DNA from: Lophium mytilinum
Taxonomy: Eukaryota > Ascomycota > Dothideomycetes > Mytilinidiales > Mytilinidiaceae
Assembly: GCA_010093605.1 (NCBI GenBank)
Contig: MU004196.1
Coordinates: 88,255 to 152,254 of the forward strand
Direction: 5' to 3'
DNA: 64,000 bases
Of this stretch, positions 10,616-21,766 are shown one piece after another. The number at the start of each line of letters is the position of its first letter. Positions within the stretch are counted from its first letter, which is position 1. The notes beneath the pieces were generated by a model. That model had not been told where the DNA came from. It was given only the letters and a program-made list of their open reading frames with translations, and did not search any database. The translations under genes were made by a program, and so were the position numbers.

Positions 10616-12010
10616 ATGTCCCAACCCCCCGCGCCCCCTCCTCTACCAACCCGCTCCCACACCCTCTCCCACCTCGCAACCTGCACGCCCCCCTCTCCCG
10701 CGCGCACCTGGCAGACCGCGCCACACCCACACCTCCCGCTCCTCGCCACCGCCTGCGCCGACCGCACAGTCCGCGTCTACTCCCTCTCCCACTTCACACT
10801 CCAAACCACCATCGGCGGCGGACACAAGCGCTCCGTGCGCGCGCTGGCCTGGAAGCCCATGTCACGAGGGCAGAGCACGCTCGCGACGGGGAGTTTCGAC
10901 GCGTCCGCGGGGATATGGCGGAAGTGGGAGAGCGGGGGTGGGGACGCTGCCCACGACTACACAAACCTAAACCCCGGAGGCAAGGGGGATGATGATGATG
11001 ATGATGATGGCGGTGACGGCGATGGGGACGAGGAATACAATTTCGCGAGTATCTTAGACGGGCACGACTCCGAGATTAAGAGCGTGGCGTGGAGCGCGTC
11101 AGGCCAGTACCTCGCGACGTGCTCGCGGGACAAGAGCGTGTGGATCTGGGAGGAGCTGGAGGACGAGGACTCGTTTGAGACGGTGGCGGTGCTGCAGGAG
11201 CATGAGGCGGATGTGAAGTGTGTCGCGTGGCACCCCGAGAGCGATGTGCTGGCGAGTGGGAGCTATGATGATACGGTGAGGGTGTATCGGGAGGATGTGG
11301 ATGATTGGGTGCAGGTGGCGCAGATGGGGGGGCATGGGAAGACGGTGTGGTGGGTGGAGTTTGAGGGGAGTGGGATGGGGAGGGTGTTGGAGGCTGGGGT
11401 GGAGGAGAATGGGGAGAGGAGGGCGGTGTTGGAAGAGAGGGAGAGGGCGGGGCCAAGGTTGTTGTCGGCGAGTGATGATTGCACGGTTAGGATTTGGAGG
11501 AAGGTGGTGAAGGATGAGGAGGGCGGTGGACAGACCGCTGGGGGCGTGCCGAGTATTTTCAGGAAGAGCATCGAGGAGGAATGGGTCACGGAGGCGGTTC
11601 TGCCGCTCAGACACGATAGGGCGATCTATGCGGCGTCGTGGAGTCGGCGGTCGGGCATGATTGTTAGTACCGGGAGTGATGGCCGCATTGTGGTATATAA
11701 AGAACAGTGGAGGGCTGCTGTACCCAACGGAGTCGAAGAGGAGGCTACCGCAGGTGGAGATCAAGAGATGGCCAACGGCGAAGGAACTGCTGCAAAGTCT
11801 AAGGACGAGACAGCATCGTTAACAGAGTGGGTTGTCGTTGCGGAGATCGAGGGCGCGCACGACGTCTTCGAAATCAACCACGTTTGCTGGGCAAAGAGAT
11901 ATGACAAGGGCAAGAGGAACGAAGACGAAGAAGTCATCGTCAGCACCGGTGACGACGGCGAGGTCAAGATATGGACACTGGAAGAAGTGAGTAGCAGCGG
12001 CGGTGCTTGA
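10616..12010 (+). CDS. CIA1: Cytosolic Fe-S assembly protein CIA1 (CIAO1, WD40, 464 aa)
   Basis: Single-exon gene. The whole protein is WD40 repeats: ATACADRTVRVYSL (about residues 46-60), then LATGSFDASAGIWRKW, LATCSRDKSVWIWEEL, LASGSYDDTVRVYRED, LLSASDDCTVRIWRKV, VSTGSDGRIVVYKEQW and VSTGDDGEVKIWTLEE. This seven-bladed propeller with GHDSEIKSVAWS is diagnostic of Cia1/Ciao1, which joins MMS19 and CIA2 to deliver Fe-S clusters to cytosolic and nuclear proteins. Differences from the yeast protein (330 aa) are insertions between blades: a poly-Asp loop encoded by a GAT run near 10990-11012, an insertion after blade 4 and an acidic loop near residue 380. The ATG at 10616 directly precedes a Pro-rich start; no earlier in-frame ATG was noted. 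Confidence 0.93.
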   Translation: MSQPPAPPPLPTRSHTLSHLATCTPPSPARTWQTAPHPHLPLLATACADRTVRVYSLSHFTLQTTIGGGHKRSVRALAWKPMSRGQSTLATGSFDASAGIWRKWESGGGDAAHDYTNLNPGGKGDDDDDDDGGDGDGDEEYNFASILDGHDSEIKSVAWSASGQYLATCSRDKSVWIWEELEDEDSFETVAVLQEHEADVKCVAWHPESDVLASGSYDDTVRVYREDVDDWVQVAQMGGHGKTVWWVEFEGSGMGRVLEAGVEENGERRAVLEERERAGPRLLSASDDCTVRIWRKVVKDEEGGGQTAGGVPSIFRKSIEEEWVTEAVLPLRHDRAIYAASWSRRSGMIVSTGSDGRIVVYKEQWRAAVPNGVEEEATAGGDQEMANGEGTAAKSKDETASLTEWVVVAEIEGAHDVFEINHVCWAKRYDKGKRNEDEEVIVSTGDDGEVKIWTLEEVSSSGGA

Positions 12011-12679
12011 AAGAGCCGTATCATATCGCGTCACACCCTACAGCACAGATGCAAGTCGGAGCCGATCTATAAAGGTTGAAATGAATTGGATTACCTCTCA
12101 GAAGTATTCAATCTATCTGCCTTAGAAGCTATGCCCGGCTTCGCCCTCACAGGCGACCTTAAACGCCAGTCCAGCCCTCTTCTCAGAAAGAGCAAATACC
12201 TCATACCCAATAAGAATAAGAATCAATCCAAAGCCAAGTCCCGTTCTCGGGCCCCTCGAACTGTATCCAAAAAAGTAACCCTCTGCCCCAGAAAATGCTC
12301 CTCGCCATGCAATCTGCGAAAATGCTAAAAGGACCCAAAAAGCAGAGAGGAGGAGAGGAGCACAGGAAGATATTGTAGCGAGTGTTATCCAACCAAAGCC
12401 CATCCCAAGCCGTCCCTCAAAAACCAAAAATAAAACTGAAGAGAGGTAACGAAGCAAGAAACGCCCAAACCTCCATCACTCCAGGCACCGGGTACGCCAC
12501 TAGTGAAATAATGCTGAAGAAAGGGTGGTCGCATATACCAACGTATTTTGATGCTGAAGACTGTGGGTAATGTACAAGGTGGTATCAGTATCAGTCTAAC
12601 TCATCAAAGGCGTCGGTCGGTCAGGTCAGTGCGAACGTAATCTCGAACAAGGCATAACAGAAAAGGAAAAAGGGCTAAT
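12011..12679. other. Convergent intergenic region between CIA1 and TCP11-family gene
   Basis: Both neighbours end here. The only notable content is the hydrophobic minus-strand open frame described separately. Confidence 0.5.
12122..12457 (-). CDS. Possible small membrane protein, unrecognised
   Basis: A minus-strand open frame with two hydrophobic segments (WITLATISSCAPLLLSAFWV and LGFGLILILIGYEVFAL). It opens after a TGA near 12480 and its first ATG is internal (about 12408). The sequence just upstream has a second coding-looking frame with residues YPVPGVMEVWAFLASLPLF (about 12525-12469), so a spliced model crossing both is conceivable, but I found no intron that joins the phases. It may equally be 3' sequence of its neighbours. 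No function proposed. Confidence 0.25.
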   Translation of the reverse strand: MLRYLSSVLFLVFEGRLGMGFGWITLATISSCAPLLLSAFWVLLAFSQIAWRGAFSGAEGYFFGYSSRGPRTGLGFGLILILIGYEVFALSEKRAGLAFKVACEGEAGHSF

Positions 12680-14864
12680 TCAGTCCAGAGTCGAAGCGCC
12701 CGGGGCCTGGCTCGCCAACGGCCGCGTGCCAGCTCGGGGATCGGCCGCCGGAGATGTACTCTCGGTGCCCGAAACCGGCGTGCATGTTGCGTCGTGGATG
12801 TGGATGGCTTCCCCGGGCGTGCTCTGCCGCTTCGTGCAGAGCTCGGCGGTGGTTCCGCATACTTCGCTGGCGGAGAGGAGCTCCGGCTCCTCGGGTCGGA
12901 CGTATACGATGGGTCCCCATACTCGCCAGTGCAGGACGGCGATGTGGGTGAAGCGTTGTGCGATGTCTGTGATGCGGTCGGCAGGTAGTGAGACCGCGTC
13001 ATCTCCTGCGAGCTGTTGCCCGGAGAGACTCGCTTGCGAAGGAGGAGGTGGGGGAGGCGTGGAGGGGGAAACGAGCGAGTTGAAGAGGTCCATTGGGGAC
13101 GCGTGGAGGTGGCTGGTTGCACAGTCCAGGATTTCGGGTAGGAGCACGCTCTCGAGGCGGGCGGCGTGGGGGAAAAATGTTCTGGGGCAGTGCGAAAACA
13201 GCATTTGGTGAAGCTTCTCGTCTGCTTCTCGCACTAGGGAGGCATCGTAGGTGTGGGAGTATCCGCAGATTTTGAGGGCGTGTCGAACGAGCTCGACGGA
13301 TATGTTCTCGCGATTCATATACCACTGCCGGCTGCTGAAGCAGGCTCCTTCCCCTAGTACAGAGAAGATGGAATTTCGAAGAGCTTGCCTGTCGTTTGGA
13401 GAGACCGACACGCGGTGGTCTATCATAACCAATAGTTCGCCGAGTATTTCGTTGCAAATTTCGAAATACACTATGTCGTGCACTTCCGATTTCAGTGTCC
13501 GTAATCGGTCGTGGTCTAGGTAGAATGTCTCCGGCATTTCGACGCGAGGGTCATTTGTGAGGAGAAGCCCGAGCAAGGCACGTATAAAGATCTCAAACTG
13601 TGCACGCTGCGGGGTCTTCTGGTGGAAGCTTTGTGGTACGATTTGTCTAAATCTTTGACCTTCGTACGCGTACCACGCTTGTGCTTCTTCGACGTGGATT
13701 CGACCTCGCTCGATTCTTGAGAGGTGGAATTTTTGTTCGAAGTTGATGGTATCTTCGATTAGCAAAGCGCGAAGATTCCTTATCTGATGATTTGCAACAT
13801 CCTGTGCTTGTCAGTATAGTCAAATAATCGGGGTAATCTGTACGTACCAGCTTCATAGCTTCCAGTATTCCAAGCAGCTCACGGAGCCCCTTAACAATGG
13901 ACGACCAACTCGGAGTATGTGCCCCTATTCTGGTGGACTCGACCATCTTATCCACCCACTCGTCCCGCATTGGCGCACAATGCTCTTTGAGCAGATGCGC
14001 CAACCACTCCGACAGCTTCACCAAATCACAGACGCCCTTCTCCACGCGTTGCATCAGCATCGCCACATCTAGGTTCTCCTCGACTCTTGCTTGATCCCGT
14101 TCCGGCACCAAGTTCCTAAGGATTTCTTGGATAGTCCCGAACATCAGAGGTATCCGCTTCTGACTCGCAGCAGCAAGCGCCTGCCATGTCGGACTCTTCA
14201 AGTCACGAGAAGCGCTCCCTTGGAAAAGGAATGCATACAGTTCTAATTCCGCAGTCAGAGCGTTCCAGTACTTCTTCGCGGCCTTCAGCTTCTCCTGACC
14301 CTTTGCGCCATCCAGATTGGGCCGGAATGATAAGTCGCGATCGAAATTGACGTCGTGCCGTAGCTTGATGTTATTGATGATGTTGTGGATGTCGAGTTCG
14401 CTCAGCGATTGCTTTGTGATGGGTGGGAATAACCCAGCGTTCAAGAATGCGTCCGCCAATTTCTCTCCCTCGGGCTGTGGAACCATCCCCGCAATCAAGT
14501 CCGCCAGCTGCCGGTCGTCGGAGAGGTGTAATGTGTCCATGTTCGGTATGATGTCTTCATGTTCTGTTGAAGAGTGCTCTCTTTTTATCGTTTCGATTGA
14601 GTGTACGGTGTGCAGTTCCCCGTTTGGTGTTGGTACCGGCCCATTGTATTCCGCCCTGTAGGGTTCCGGCGCGACGACCCTCCTACTCGGCTCGACTCCT
14701 GCAGTGTGCACAGGTGTATGAGCGACCGCGGGGACATTCAATAGGTCCGCAGCCCCATAGTTGACGGAATTGCTGCGGACTGGTGGCGTGCGAGAGCTCA
14801 TGGTGGACTTTGTTCGAGTGCTCTGCCTCTTGCGATCTAGCGTACGCCGGTTGCTGGCCTTCAT
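12680..14864 (-). CDS. T-complex protein 11 family protein (SOK1-like, 712 aa)
   Basis: Exons 14864-13848 and 13801-12680, with a 46-bp intron (13847-13802). The splice joins LEAMKL to DVANHQIRNLR, the conserved core of the TCP11 domain (LMKLDVANHQIR). The domain covers about residues 150-640. It begins with HDVNFDRDLSFRPN and runs through EILRNLVPERD, WLAHLLKEHCAPMRDEWV and LLIEDTINFEQKF. The N-terminal 130 residues and the C-terminus, which has a proline run at about residue 590, look disordered. The budding-yeast homologue Sok1 suppresses loss of protein kinase A, and animal TCP11 acts in sperm signalling, so a role in cAMP signalling is plausible but inferred. Convergent with CIA1. Confidence 0.88.
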
Positions 14865-17259
14865 GGACTGTCGACCAGCGGGGGTTGGGTGAGAATCGGC
14901 GGGCCAGAAAACGGGCTAAACGAGCAGACGGGGGGGATTATGGCTTGTGATATGCGTGATAAGCGCGAACGGCCCGGAGAGTGCAGGAAATGACTACGAA
15001 CTGTCTCAGGTCAGTCAAACCGTACAAGCTGGAGTTTGCGAGGAGGCACAGGCGAAGGGCAAGAAACGTGTCGATGGGCAGTTTGACGACGCGGGTAGCT
15101 GCATTGCATGAACCAGAGGACAAACCAGAGATTGGCCGGCCGAGTCAGACAATCAACGCACGTCGACGGAGGCTTTGGCTTGGATTTTTCATGGGTGTCG
15201 ACGGAAGGGAGGGGGAGGGAAGGCCTACGGTCTAAGATACATGGCGAGATACAAAGGAATGAACGGGTGACGTTTGCGGAAGGACCAAGATGCGCCCACG
15301 GCGACCAAGCAACAAGATGACAGAAGTTATGAGGGGCTAGACGTCTCGACGACTGTCGGGAGGCTTTGTGCTGCTTCGGAAGGGGATGTAAGGTGAGGAA
15401 TTTGCCCTTTTGTGCAATATTAAATGCGCCACACAGAAAATCCGGAGACGTGGATTCGCCAGATAGATATTGCAAGACGAAGAAAGCCAGGGCGCTCTTA
15501 AAAGCACTGACACGAGAGACAAAACGCAACTGTAAGATCACCGCTAGGGATCATTGCATGGCCTCACCTCTGCCCAGACCATCCTACGATCCCGTAGAGC
15601 CGCCCGCCCTGCAAAAGGGACCGGCAGCTTCGGGGCCTGACTGGAGCTCACCGCTCTGGAGGCGTTGCCTGGAGAGCCGGGTTGGTGCTTGAAGGCACCA
15701 CAGCTTCGAGTGCATTGTGTTGAGGTGATGGAATCTAGAGCATCCAATGCGAGCATGCAGCTCGAGAACCGCTTCGCTGCCAGCGGCTCACGCAAGCGAA
15801 ATTGGTGAGCTGGAAGCAATAATGGCGGCAATCCTGGCGGGCGCCATGCAAGCCCCTGTCTGAGTCGGTGACCACAACGAAAAGTGAGGCTGACGAGCTT
15901 TTTTTACGACGCGGGCGGGCAAAGCGTTGAGTCGAATTGTAAGGCTGTCGAGCGTCCGGGAAAAGCAAGTCCGCGTACGCCCACGCAGGGCCTTGTAGCG
16001 TACGAAAGTAAGACGTGGAGACATGCAGTCGACGAGCATGCCTCTGGCTGAAGACTGCTGTCAAAGTATCGTGTCAGTACTCCACGTGTGTTGAGTGGAC
16101 GCCGTGCAGCCTTGCAAAGCGTCTAGTGTGGACGCCGCAGCAACACCAGGACCCCCCGTATCGTGACATTGATGTCGTCGTCATACAGGCTCAGCCGTAG
16201 CTGCAATCACCGCACCCGAGAGACAAGCAGGCTTCGGCCGGCAGTACGCGGGTGCTGGTCAGCGCGGGTGCTTCGTGCATGGTCGACTCCGTGTCGTCAA
16301 ACCACCACGGGTGGTCGGCCCTTGGACAAACCGAGCGAGGCGACGATGATCGAGGGCGGCGAGGCGAGTGGTGTGGAGGAACATCCAAAGGTCAGATCAC
16401 TATAGAGCTATCAAAAAAGGAAGGGCAACGAGTGAGCGTGATGCTCGGGGCGAGTGGATACCTTATATGCTGGGGATGCCAGTAGGAGTAATAGTGCGAC
16501 ACCTTCGACACCCTGAGGCTTCAAAATGGAGCTGTCGATCACGCACAGACGGAGAGCAAAGTAATGGGGCAGGGTGTCCGCGTTGCTCTAAATAGCTAAT
16601 GGAAGAAGGCAATAGGCTCCCCATCTCGTTCGCCCTGTTGCCTGGGACCAGATGTACCGAGAACCAATCTACGTGATAAATGCTCGTGAATGGCCACACT
16701 TCAGCAAGGCGGTCGACCCACCCCCTGACGGCACACTTTAATTCGACCTCCATAGCAGGTCCGCTATGGACATGTGATCTGGCAGAATGGCCAGTACGTT
16801 TCAGAATGTAGATCTTCGAAAGCGGCGTCGCCGATTTCTAGAAGACCCCGTTGATCTGGATGACACGCTCCAGATGCAAATCCTCCGATGCCAAACCAGC
16901 ATTCTGGGATTTAGCTCCTCTGACAGCCTCACTGTATGTCACAGCGCGAAAGATTCACTCCAGCAGTTCCATCTGCCAACTCACTGCAAGGGCAATTTAC
17001 TCCGAATCGAGTTCATCCGTAGGCCTGACATCAGACATGATCATATTTCCCTCGGGAATTTTGCTTGTAGGTTGAGGAACAACTGGCTCGTAGCTTGAAG
17101 AGCAACTGGTTCGTAAGTTGAAGAACAAAAAGCTCGTAGGTTGAAGAACAACTAGGCTCGTAGGTTGAAGAACAAAAAGCTCGCAGGTCGAAGGACAGCT
17201 TGCGTGCAGATTAAACAAGTCCATCCCATACCCCATACCCCATACCCCCTCCCACCCCC
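14865..17259. other. Gene-poor region upstream of the TCP11-family gene
   Basis: About 2.4 kb without a convincing gene. The first few hundred bases should contain the TCP11-family promoter. Open frames on both strands (for example minus 15541-15011 and plus 16787-17098, the latter starting at a true ATG) show no domain or coherent family pattern. A perfect 8-bp hairpin TCCATAGC/GCTATGGA lies at 16752-16773. The minisatellite and a C-rich stretch (17222-17345) close the region. Confidence 0.5.
17065..17205 (+). repeat. Minisatellite, about 25-bp units
   Basis: Five to six imperfect head-to-tail copies of (G)CTCGTAGGTTGAAGAACAA followed by a variable AAA or CTAG filler. Copies vary mainly at that filler. 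Just downstream is a triple CATACCC run at 17225-17250. Confidence 0.75.
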
Positions 17260-17505
17260 CTACCAACCCCCCCTAGCCCACCTCCCCCTCCTCACCCTCA
17301 ACCGCTCCCCCCTATGCCTCTCCCCCCTAATCTGCCGACACATCCCACACTCCCCCCTCACAACCATCGTCCTCGACCTACGAAACCCGGGCCCACACGC
17401 CCGAACCGGCCGCTGACACAGCGCCTTCGCGCACGGCTGCTGGTACGGCGGGTACGGCAGCGGCGGACACCCGCAGCCGAAGACGGCGAAGAAGATGGCG
17501 CACAT
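17260..17505 (-). CDS. Small cysteine-rich protein, hypothetical (81 aa)
   Basis: ATG at 17505. The first 55 residues hold eight cysteines: MCAIFFAVFGCGCPPLPYPP, then two more in CAKALC, then one in RACGPG, then ECGMC. This resembles, in general layout only, small fungal zinc-ribbon-like proteins that start with MC and a C-G-C motif and end with a C-x2-C. The C-terminal third is arginine/glycine-rich and is encoded by a low-complexity G-rich stretch, so the true end may be earlier or spliced. No signal peptide is evident. Could be a chance frame in GC-rich DNA. Confidence 0.35.
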   Translation of the reverse strand: MCAIFFAVFGCGCPPLPYPPYQQPCAKALCQRPVRACGPGFRRSRTMVVRGECGMCRQIRGERHRGERLRVRRGRWARGGW

Positions 17506-18538
17506 TCTCGCTGATGAGAGACGGTAGTAGCCGCTGGCGGTGACGTTTAGGCGTTGCAGTAAGTTGCTGAAGTGTAGTGTGGTGGCTGGATCGGAGTGTG
17601 CTTGACGTATTCTAAGTGAGTGAGGTAGGTGAGTGAGGTAGGTATGTAGGACGAAACTTCTGCTCTTCGTCGCTAGGAGCCCGTGAGATGCTTTGCTTGC
17701 TGCTAAGCTATGCTGCTTTTCTCCGTACGAACGACGACGACGACGACGTTGAATAGGTAACGTAAAGCGTCAGTCTTGCCTGTCTTAGTCTTTACCGGTG
17801 GTCTGCAAAGCAGCACGATGGCTTTATCGTAGCGTGTCTCAACCCCTACTCTTGTTCACGAACGAACACTAGTCCAGCAGAAAGCGATCGATCTTAGCGA
17901 TCTAAGTAGGCAGGGCCGGCACCTTACTAATAAAGAAACGCCCGCCCCCAAACAACCGACCCCGATTGCTTTATCGGACAATTCATCATCTCGAACAACT
18001 GGCAATGCGCAAAACACACAGCACCACCGCTGGGGAAATCAGAGGCATTGAGGAGGGAGGATATGAGTAGCAAGCAAGACAGCCCCAACGCGTTCAGCAC
18101 TGACATATAATGAAGCGATGAGATGGAAACAACGTCATTGAAGAAACACGTTTTGTATTACAATAGTCGTAAGGTAAAGGGAACACCGCAGCTCCGCGCG
18201 CCACCGCATCGCATCTCGTTGTCAGATAAGCGTAGGATGCGGCGAAAGAGTAGAGCGGGCCGAACGGCAGAGCGGTCGTTTGCTTGCGTGCTACTCTCTT
18301 GTACTAGGTACGAGCAGCACACACCCCAACGGCACACCAAAGAGAGCCTAGCAAAGAAGCGAGCATTCTGATTCATGTTTTCCTATGCCTGATTTTTGAG
18401 GCTGGGTCAAAGAGGAAGAGCGGGCTGAGGGGCGCACAAAGGTGGTTGAAAGATAGCATCTGGACCGAATGATATGACGTTTACAAACCCAGCATGGCGT
18501 TACGCGACAGCTTGAAAACACAGCGACAAATAGGGCAC
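17506..18538. other. Intergenic, low-complexity patches
   Basis: No gene seen. Contains GTGAGTGAGGTAG repeats (about 17607-17642) and a short (CGA)n run near 17727-17745. The right part is probably the 3' flank of the cytidylyltransferase gene. Confidence 0.5.
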
Positions 18539-20066
18539 TTATTGCGCCGGATCCTCCATCTGGGCATCGGCGGGCTCGACGTGTTTGCCCTTCCGGCCTC
18601 GCGACTGTGCGCGCGATGGCTCCTTGATGCTTCGCTCGTCTGAGCTCCCTTCGCCGCTCTCCGGGCTGTCCGGTCGGCTGTCGTTTAGATTACGACGGCT
18701 GCGGGCCATCTGCGTGCATGTCAGTAAAAGGCTCGCCATCATCATGCCACTGTGAGGCTATGGTTTTCGCTTACCCAAGATCGGACTCCTCCGATCAAAC
18801 CGAGATTGTACCCGGCGGTGAAGTCGGATGACTCCCGTCCTCCAACCGATGATGAGCCTCTTGGAACTTCCAAGTGGTTGAGGCGAGAAAGGGCAGACGG
18901 TGAGGCTGTAGTAAATGTGGGCGACTTTGCTCCATCTTCGGTCTTTTCCGTTGTTGGCGTTCGGGCAGGGCTGGCGGGCCTGCTGGACTGCCAAAACTGA
19001 CGAAGGTCCTTGCCCAGCTCTTGACCGGTGGTAGTCCAGTTGGTTTTGATGCTGTCTCGTAGCTCGATCATGTTTCGCTTGATTTCGAGCTCGTTCTTCT
19101 TGAGCCATGAAACATTGAGTTCCTTACGAGAAGCTCCGCGTTTGAGTTGCCGGCTGATGTATTTGTCGTAGTCGCGTACAATCCTAAATGTGTCAGCCAA
19201 GCACCAATGCTGCTGCATTCGAGACTAACTTTGTGATTATGCCGGTCGTGCTGAGGCCTTCAGTTCTTTGGGTGACCAAGAACATGCCCTTCTCCTTGAT
19301 TGGCCCGTAGATATCATCTCCCTCGTCGGCACCATATGGGATGTCGTCGTGGGCAACATAGTCGATCTTATGTAGCTCGATGAACTCCGGCGCGTCTGCA
19401 ATAATCCACGGGCAGTCTTCTACGACCTCGTCGACCCATTTACAGTGTCGGACGCTCTCCGCTCGCTCCTTAGCCGAGAGCACCGTGAGGCCCTTCCTGC
19501 GGTGAGTTTCCTTGTCACCGGTGACACCGACAATGAGATAGACATCCGGGAACGCAGTCTTGGCTTGCTGAAGCTGGCGCATATGTCTGTAAGCTGCGGT
19601 TAGCTTGCGTGGCTCCATTGAAGCGGTCGAGCGGGATCGCGGCATACCCAATGTGGAACAGATCGAAGACTCCATCCGCATAAATCCTGACGGGTCTTCC
19701 CTCTGGCGGTGGATTGGTAGTGTAGCCCACCGGGTCTACCAGCCCAGCCTTTGGAGGGTCCTCCATTCTCATCGTCCCGGCTTCACCACTCTCGCCATGG
19801 GCAGCTCTCTCCAATGCGGCCTGTTTCTCGCTGTCCTCGGAGGACGTCGAATGCCTACTCTTCCGGCTTGCTCGCGATGCACTGCGCTCGGCCGTGCCAT
19901 CCACAGCTCCAGCTCCATTCTCAGTCTTGCTAGACCTAGCTCGCTTCGTGGCTGTGACTTCTTGCAGTATTGGGTCCTCGGCATCCTCGCCGGAAGCGTC
20001 GCGGGAGGAGGGCTGCACGTCCATTTTCTGTACAGAGGAGATATTTCGCTTGCGTTTGGGCGGCAT
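18539..20066 (-). CDS. PCT1: Choline-phosphate cytidylyltransferase (451 aa)
   Basis: Exons 20066-19648, 19586-19230, 19183-18775, 18709-18539. Makes CDP-choline from CTP and phosphocholine, the rate-limiting step of the Kennedy pathway to phosphatidylcholine. The catalytic domain begins with [20 protein letters not shown], whose HxGH (residues 138-141, created across the first splice junction) binds CTP. Also present are TVLSAKERAESVRHCKWVDE, YVAHDDIPYG and the second nucleotide signature RTEGLSTTGIITK. After the catalytic domain comes an amphipathic segment (RDYDKYISRQLKRG and following) that in this family senses membrane lipid packing. The N-terminus has KRKRN and KRARSSK, likely nuclear localisation signals. 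The C-terminal tail is Ser/Pro-rich. The start is the first ATG of a continuous exon. Confidence 0.95.
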
Positions 20067-20771
20067 TGTAATAGAGGTGGATTCTTTTGTGGCAGGTGGT
20101 AGGAGGCCTGATAGGGCAGTCGCGCTGGGGTGGTTCCAAGAATGGCAACGACGTGTAGTGACGTGTTGAAATGGCCCTTCGTTTCACTCCACGGGACCCT
20201 GCACGTGCTGCTGAGGCGCGACAAAGGGTGGAGGTGCGAGGGAGAAAAGGAGTGCCAAATTGCAGCTGGCCGAGATGACCACGCCCAGGCGAGAACTTCC
20301 CTGCTGCGATCGGGAATATGGCGTCACACCAGCCACACTTCCATGCAGCTATTCACGGTCTAGGCGTTCCTAGGTATGCGAAACCACGACCAAGCAATTT
20401 ATTCGCCACATAGGTATTCAATGCTTATCAAAAGGCCGCAGTGTAGTCTTAGCCAGTAGGCTGGTATTAATGTACGATTGATGCAAACGCTAGTCTACAG
20501 CGAGGACCCGAAACAGTCTTTTCAAACGCCCGCTTGTCTCTACTAAAAGTCTAGCCGTTTACAGGAAAGAATACACAGGAAAGAAGAATTCGCCTGTCGT
20601 TGCTTTTCGTCGTGTCTGTGAGCTCAGGCCGGGGCAATCAGCCTCCATGCCACCTCTGCGGTGCTCCATGTCTAATCCACACTAAGACACGGGAGTGGCG
20701 TCTTGAGGCTTCTGAGCAATGGCTCTCCGCTCTAGCCGCTTTGATATGATCCTTTAGCTCCTTTCCCAAGT
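20067..20771. other. PCT1 promoter and 3' flank of the SUR7-family gene
   Basis: About 700 bp with no gene. The two flanking genes are on the same strand, so this holds the PCT1 promoter and the 3' end of the SUR7-family transcript. Confidence 0.5.
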
Positions 20772-21766
20772 TCAAGATGTCTTTTTTCCAAATCCAAAAC
20801 GCCTCCTTGCTTTGGGCTTCTCGGTCTCGCTGGGCGGAGTATCGGTGTATGCATGCTTGTTTCCCTTCTTCCGTCCCGTCTTCACATCCCTCCGGCTGGC
20901 ACAGCAACAGCACAGCCCAGTCTGAATCAACCACGCAAAGATTGAGAACGCTGCAGCTACCCACATCAAAGCGAACATGTTGATTCCAATCGACGCTTTG
21001 AGATTAATCTCTGCAACGCCCTTGATAACGTTTCGGAAAATGATAAACATAACGGTAGCAATAACGGTTGCGACGGTGGTGAAAAGAGCAGCCAGGAAGG
21101 TGAAAAAGGCAATGGCGAAAGATGCCCAGCGTGAGTATATTGAGAGAGGGACGATGAATATCAAGACGGTGGAGAGACAGGCTCCCGCGAGGTAGAACCC
21201 GAACATCACATTGGAAACGATGCGGATGAGTTTGAGGATGTTATTAAGGTCGGCAGGGAGATTGACTGCGCGTGTCATTAGGAACTGTAGAGTTTGATGT
21301 CGGGTTACCAATTAGGGAAAAGAAGGTACCTACTTGAAGCTCCGGCTAAGAGCTCACTCTGCAGGATTTCGACTGGATTGAACCAATAAAGCATTTTAGG
21401 AGGCGAGCAATTGGTGGCGCCCTCGCCATTGTATCCTTCGCAATATCCCCACAACCCCACTGAATAAAAGTCGTGGAGACCGAGCGTCCGGGCAATGGAG
21501 TTGATAAGGACCGAGTTTGGGACGGCGGCGGGAATGATGTGGCTTAGGTCGAGTTTGATAAAATAAATGTCTCTGAGGACGGATCGATTGTACGTCTGGC
21601 CAACCTCAACCATGATAACGAAAATGACGGATATGAATAGGAAAACAGAGGTAAGGATAGAGAAGATTTTGCGGGTCCGGGTGGCTCGGTGGACCTGCTG
21701 TGTCGAAAGGTGAGCATCGCTGCTAGGCAGGCTGCCGGGACAATCATGCTTCTTTCGACCGAACAT
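20772..21766 (-). CDS. SUR7/PalI family membrane protein (308 aa)
   Basis: Exons 21766-21334 and 21265-20772. The splice gives LLAGASINLPADLNNILKLI; the alternative acceptor 10 bp upstream would shift frame. Four membrane helices: one near residue 35-55 (ILTSVFLFISVIFVIMVEV) and three from residue about 165 on. The extracellular loop has GLWGYCEGYNGE followed by a second Cys and PPKMLYWFNPVEIL, the SUR7/PalI family signature (WxxYC...C...WFNP). Such proteins mark eisosomes/MCC patches or act in pH signalling and cell-wall organisation; which of these applies here cannot be told. The tail is basic (KKGNKHAY...KARRRFGFGKK) and cytosolic. Confidence 0.88.

Noticed and set aside
11099-11764. 221-aa minus-strand frame inside CIA1
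   Set aside because: Shadow of the GC-rich WD40 gene; the plus-strand product is unmistakable.
15011-15541. 176-aa minus-strand frame upstream of the TCP11-family gene
   Set aside because: No domain, unusual composition, overlaps other frames of similar length; lies in the expected promoter region.
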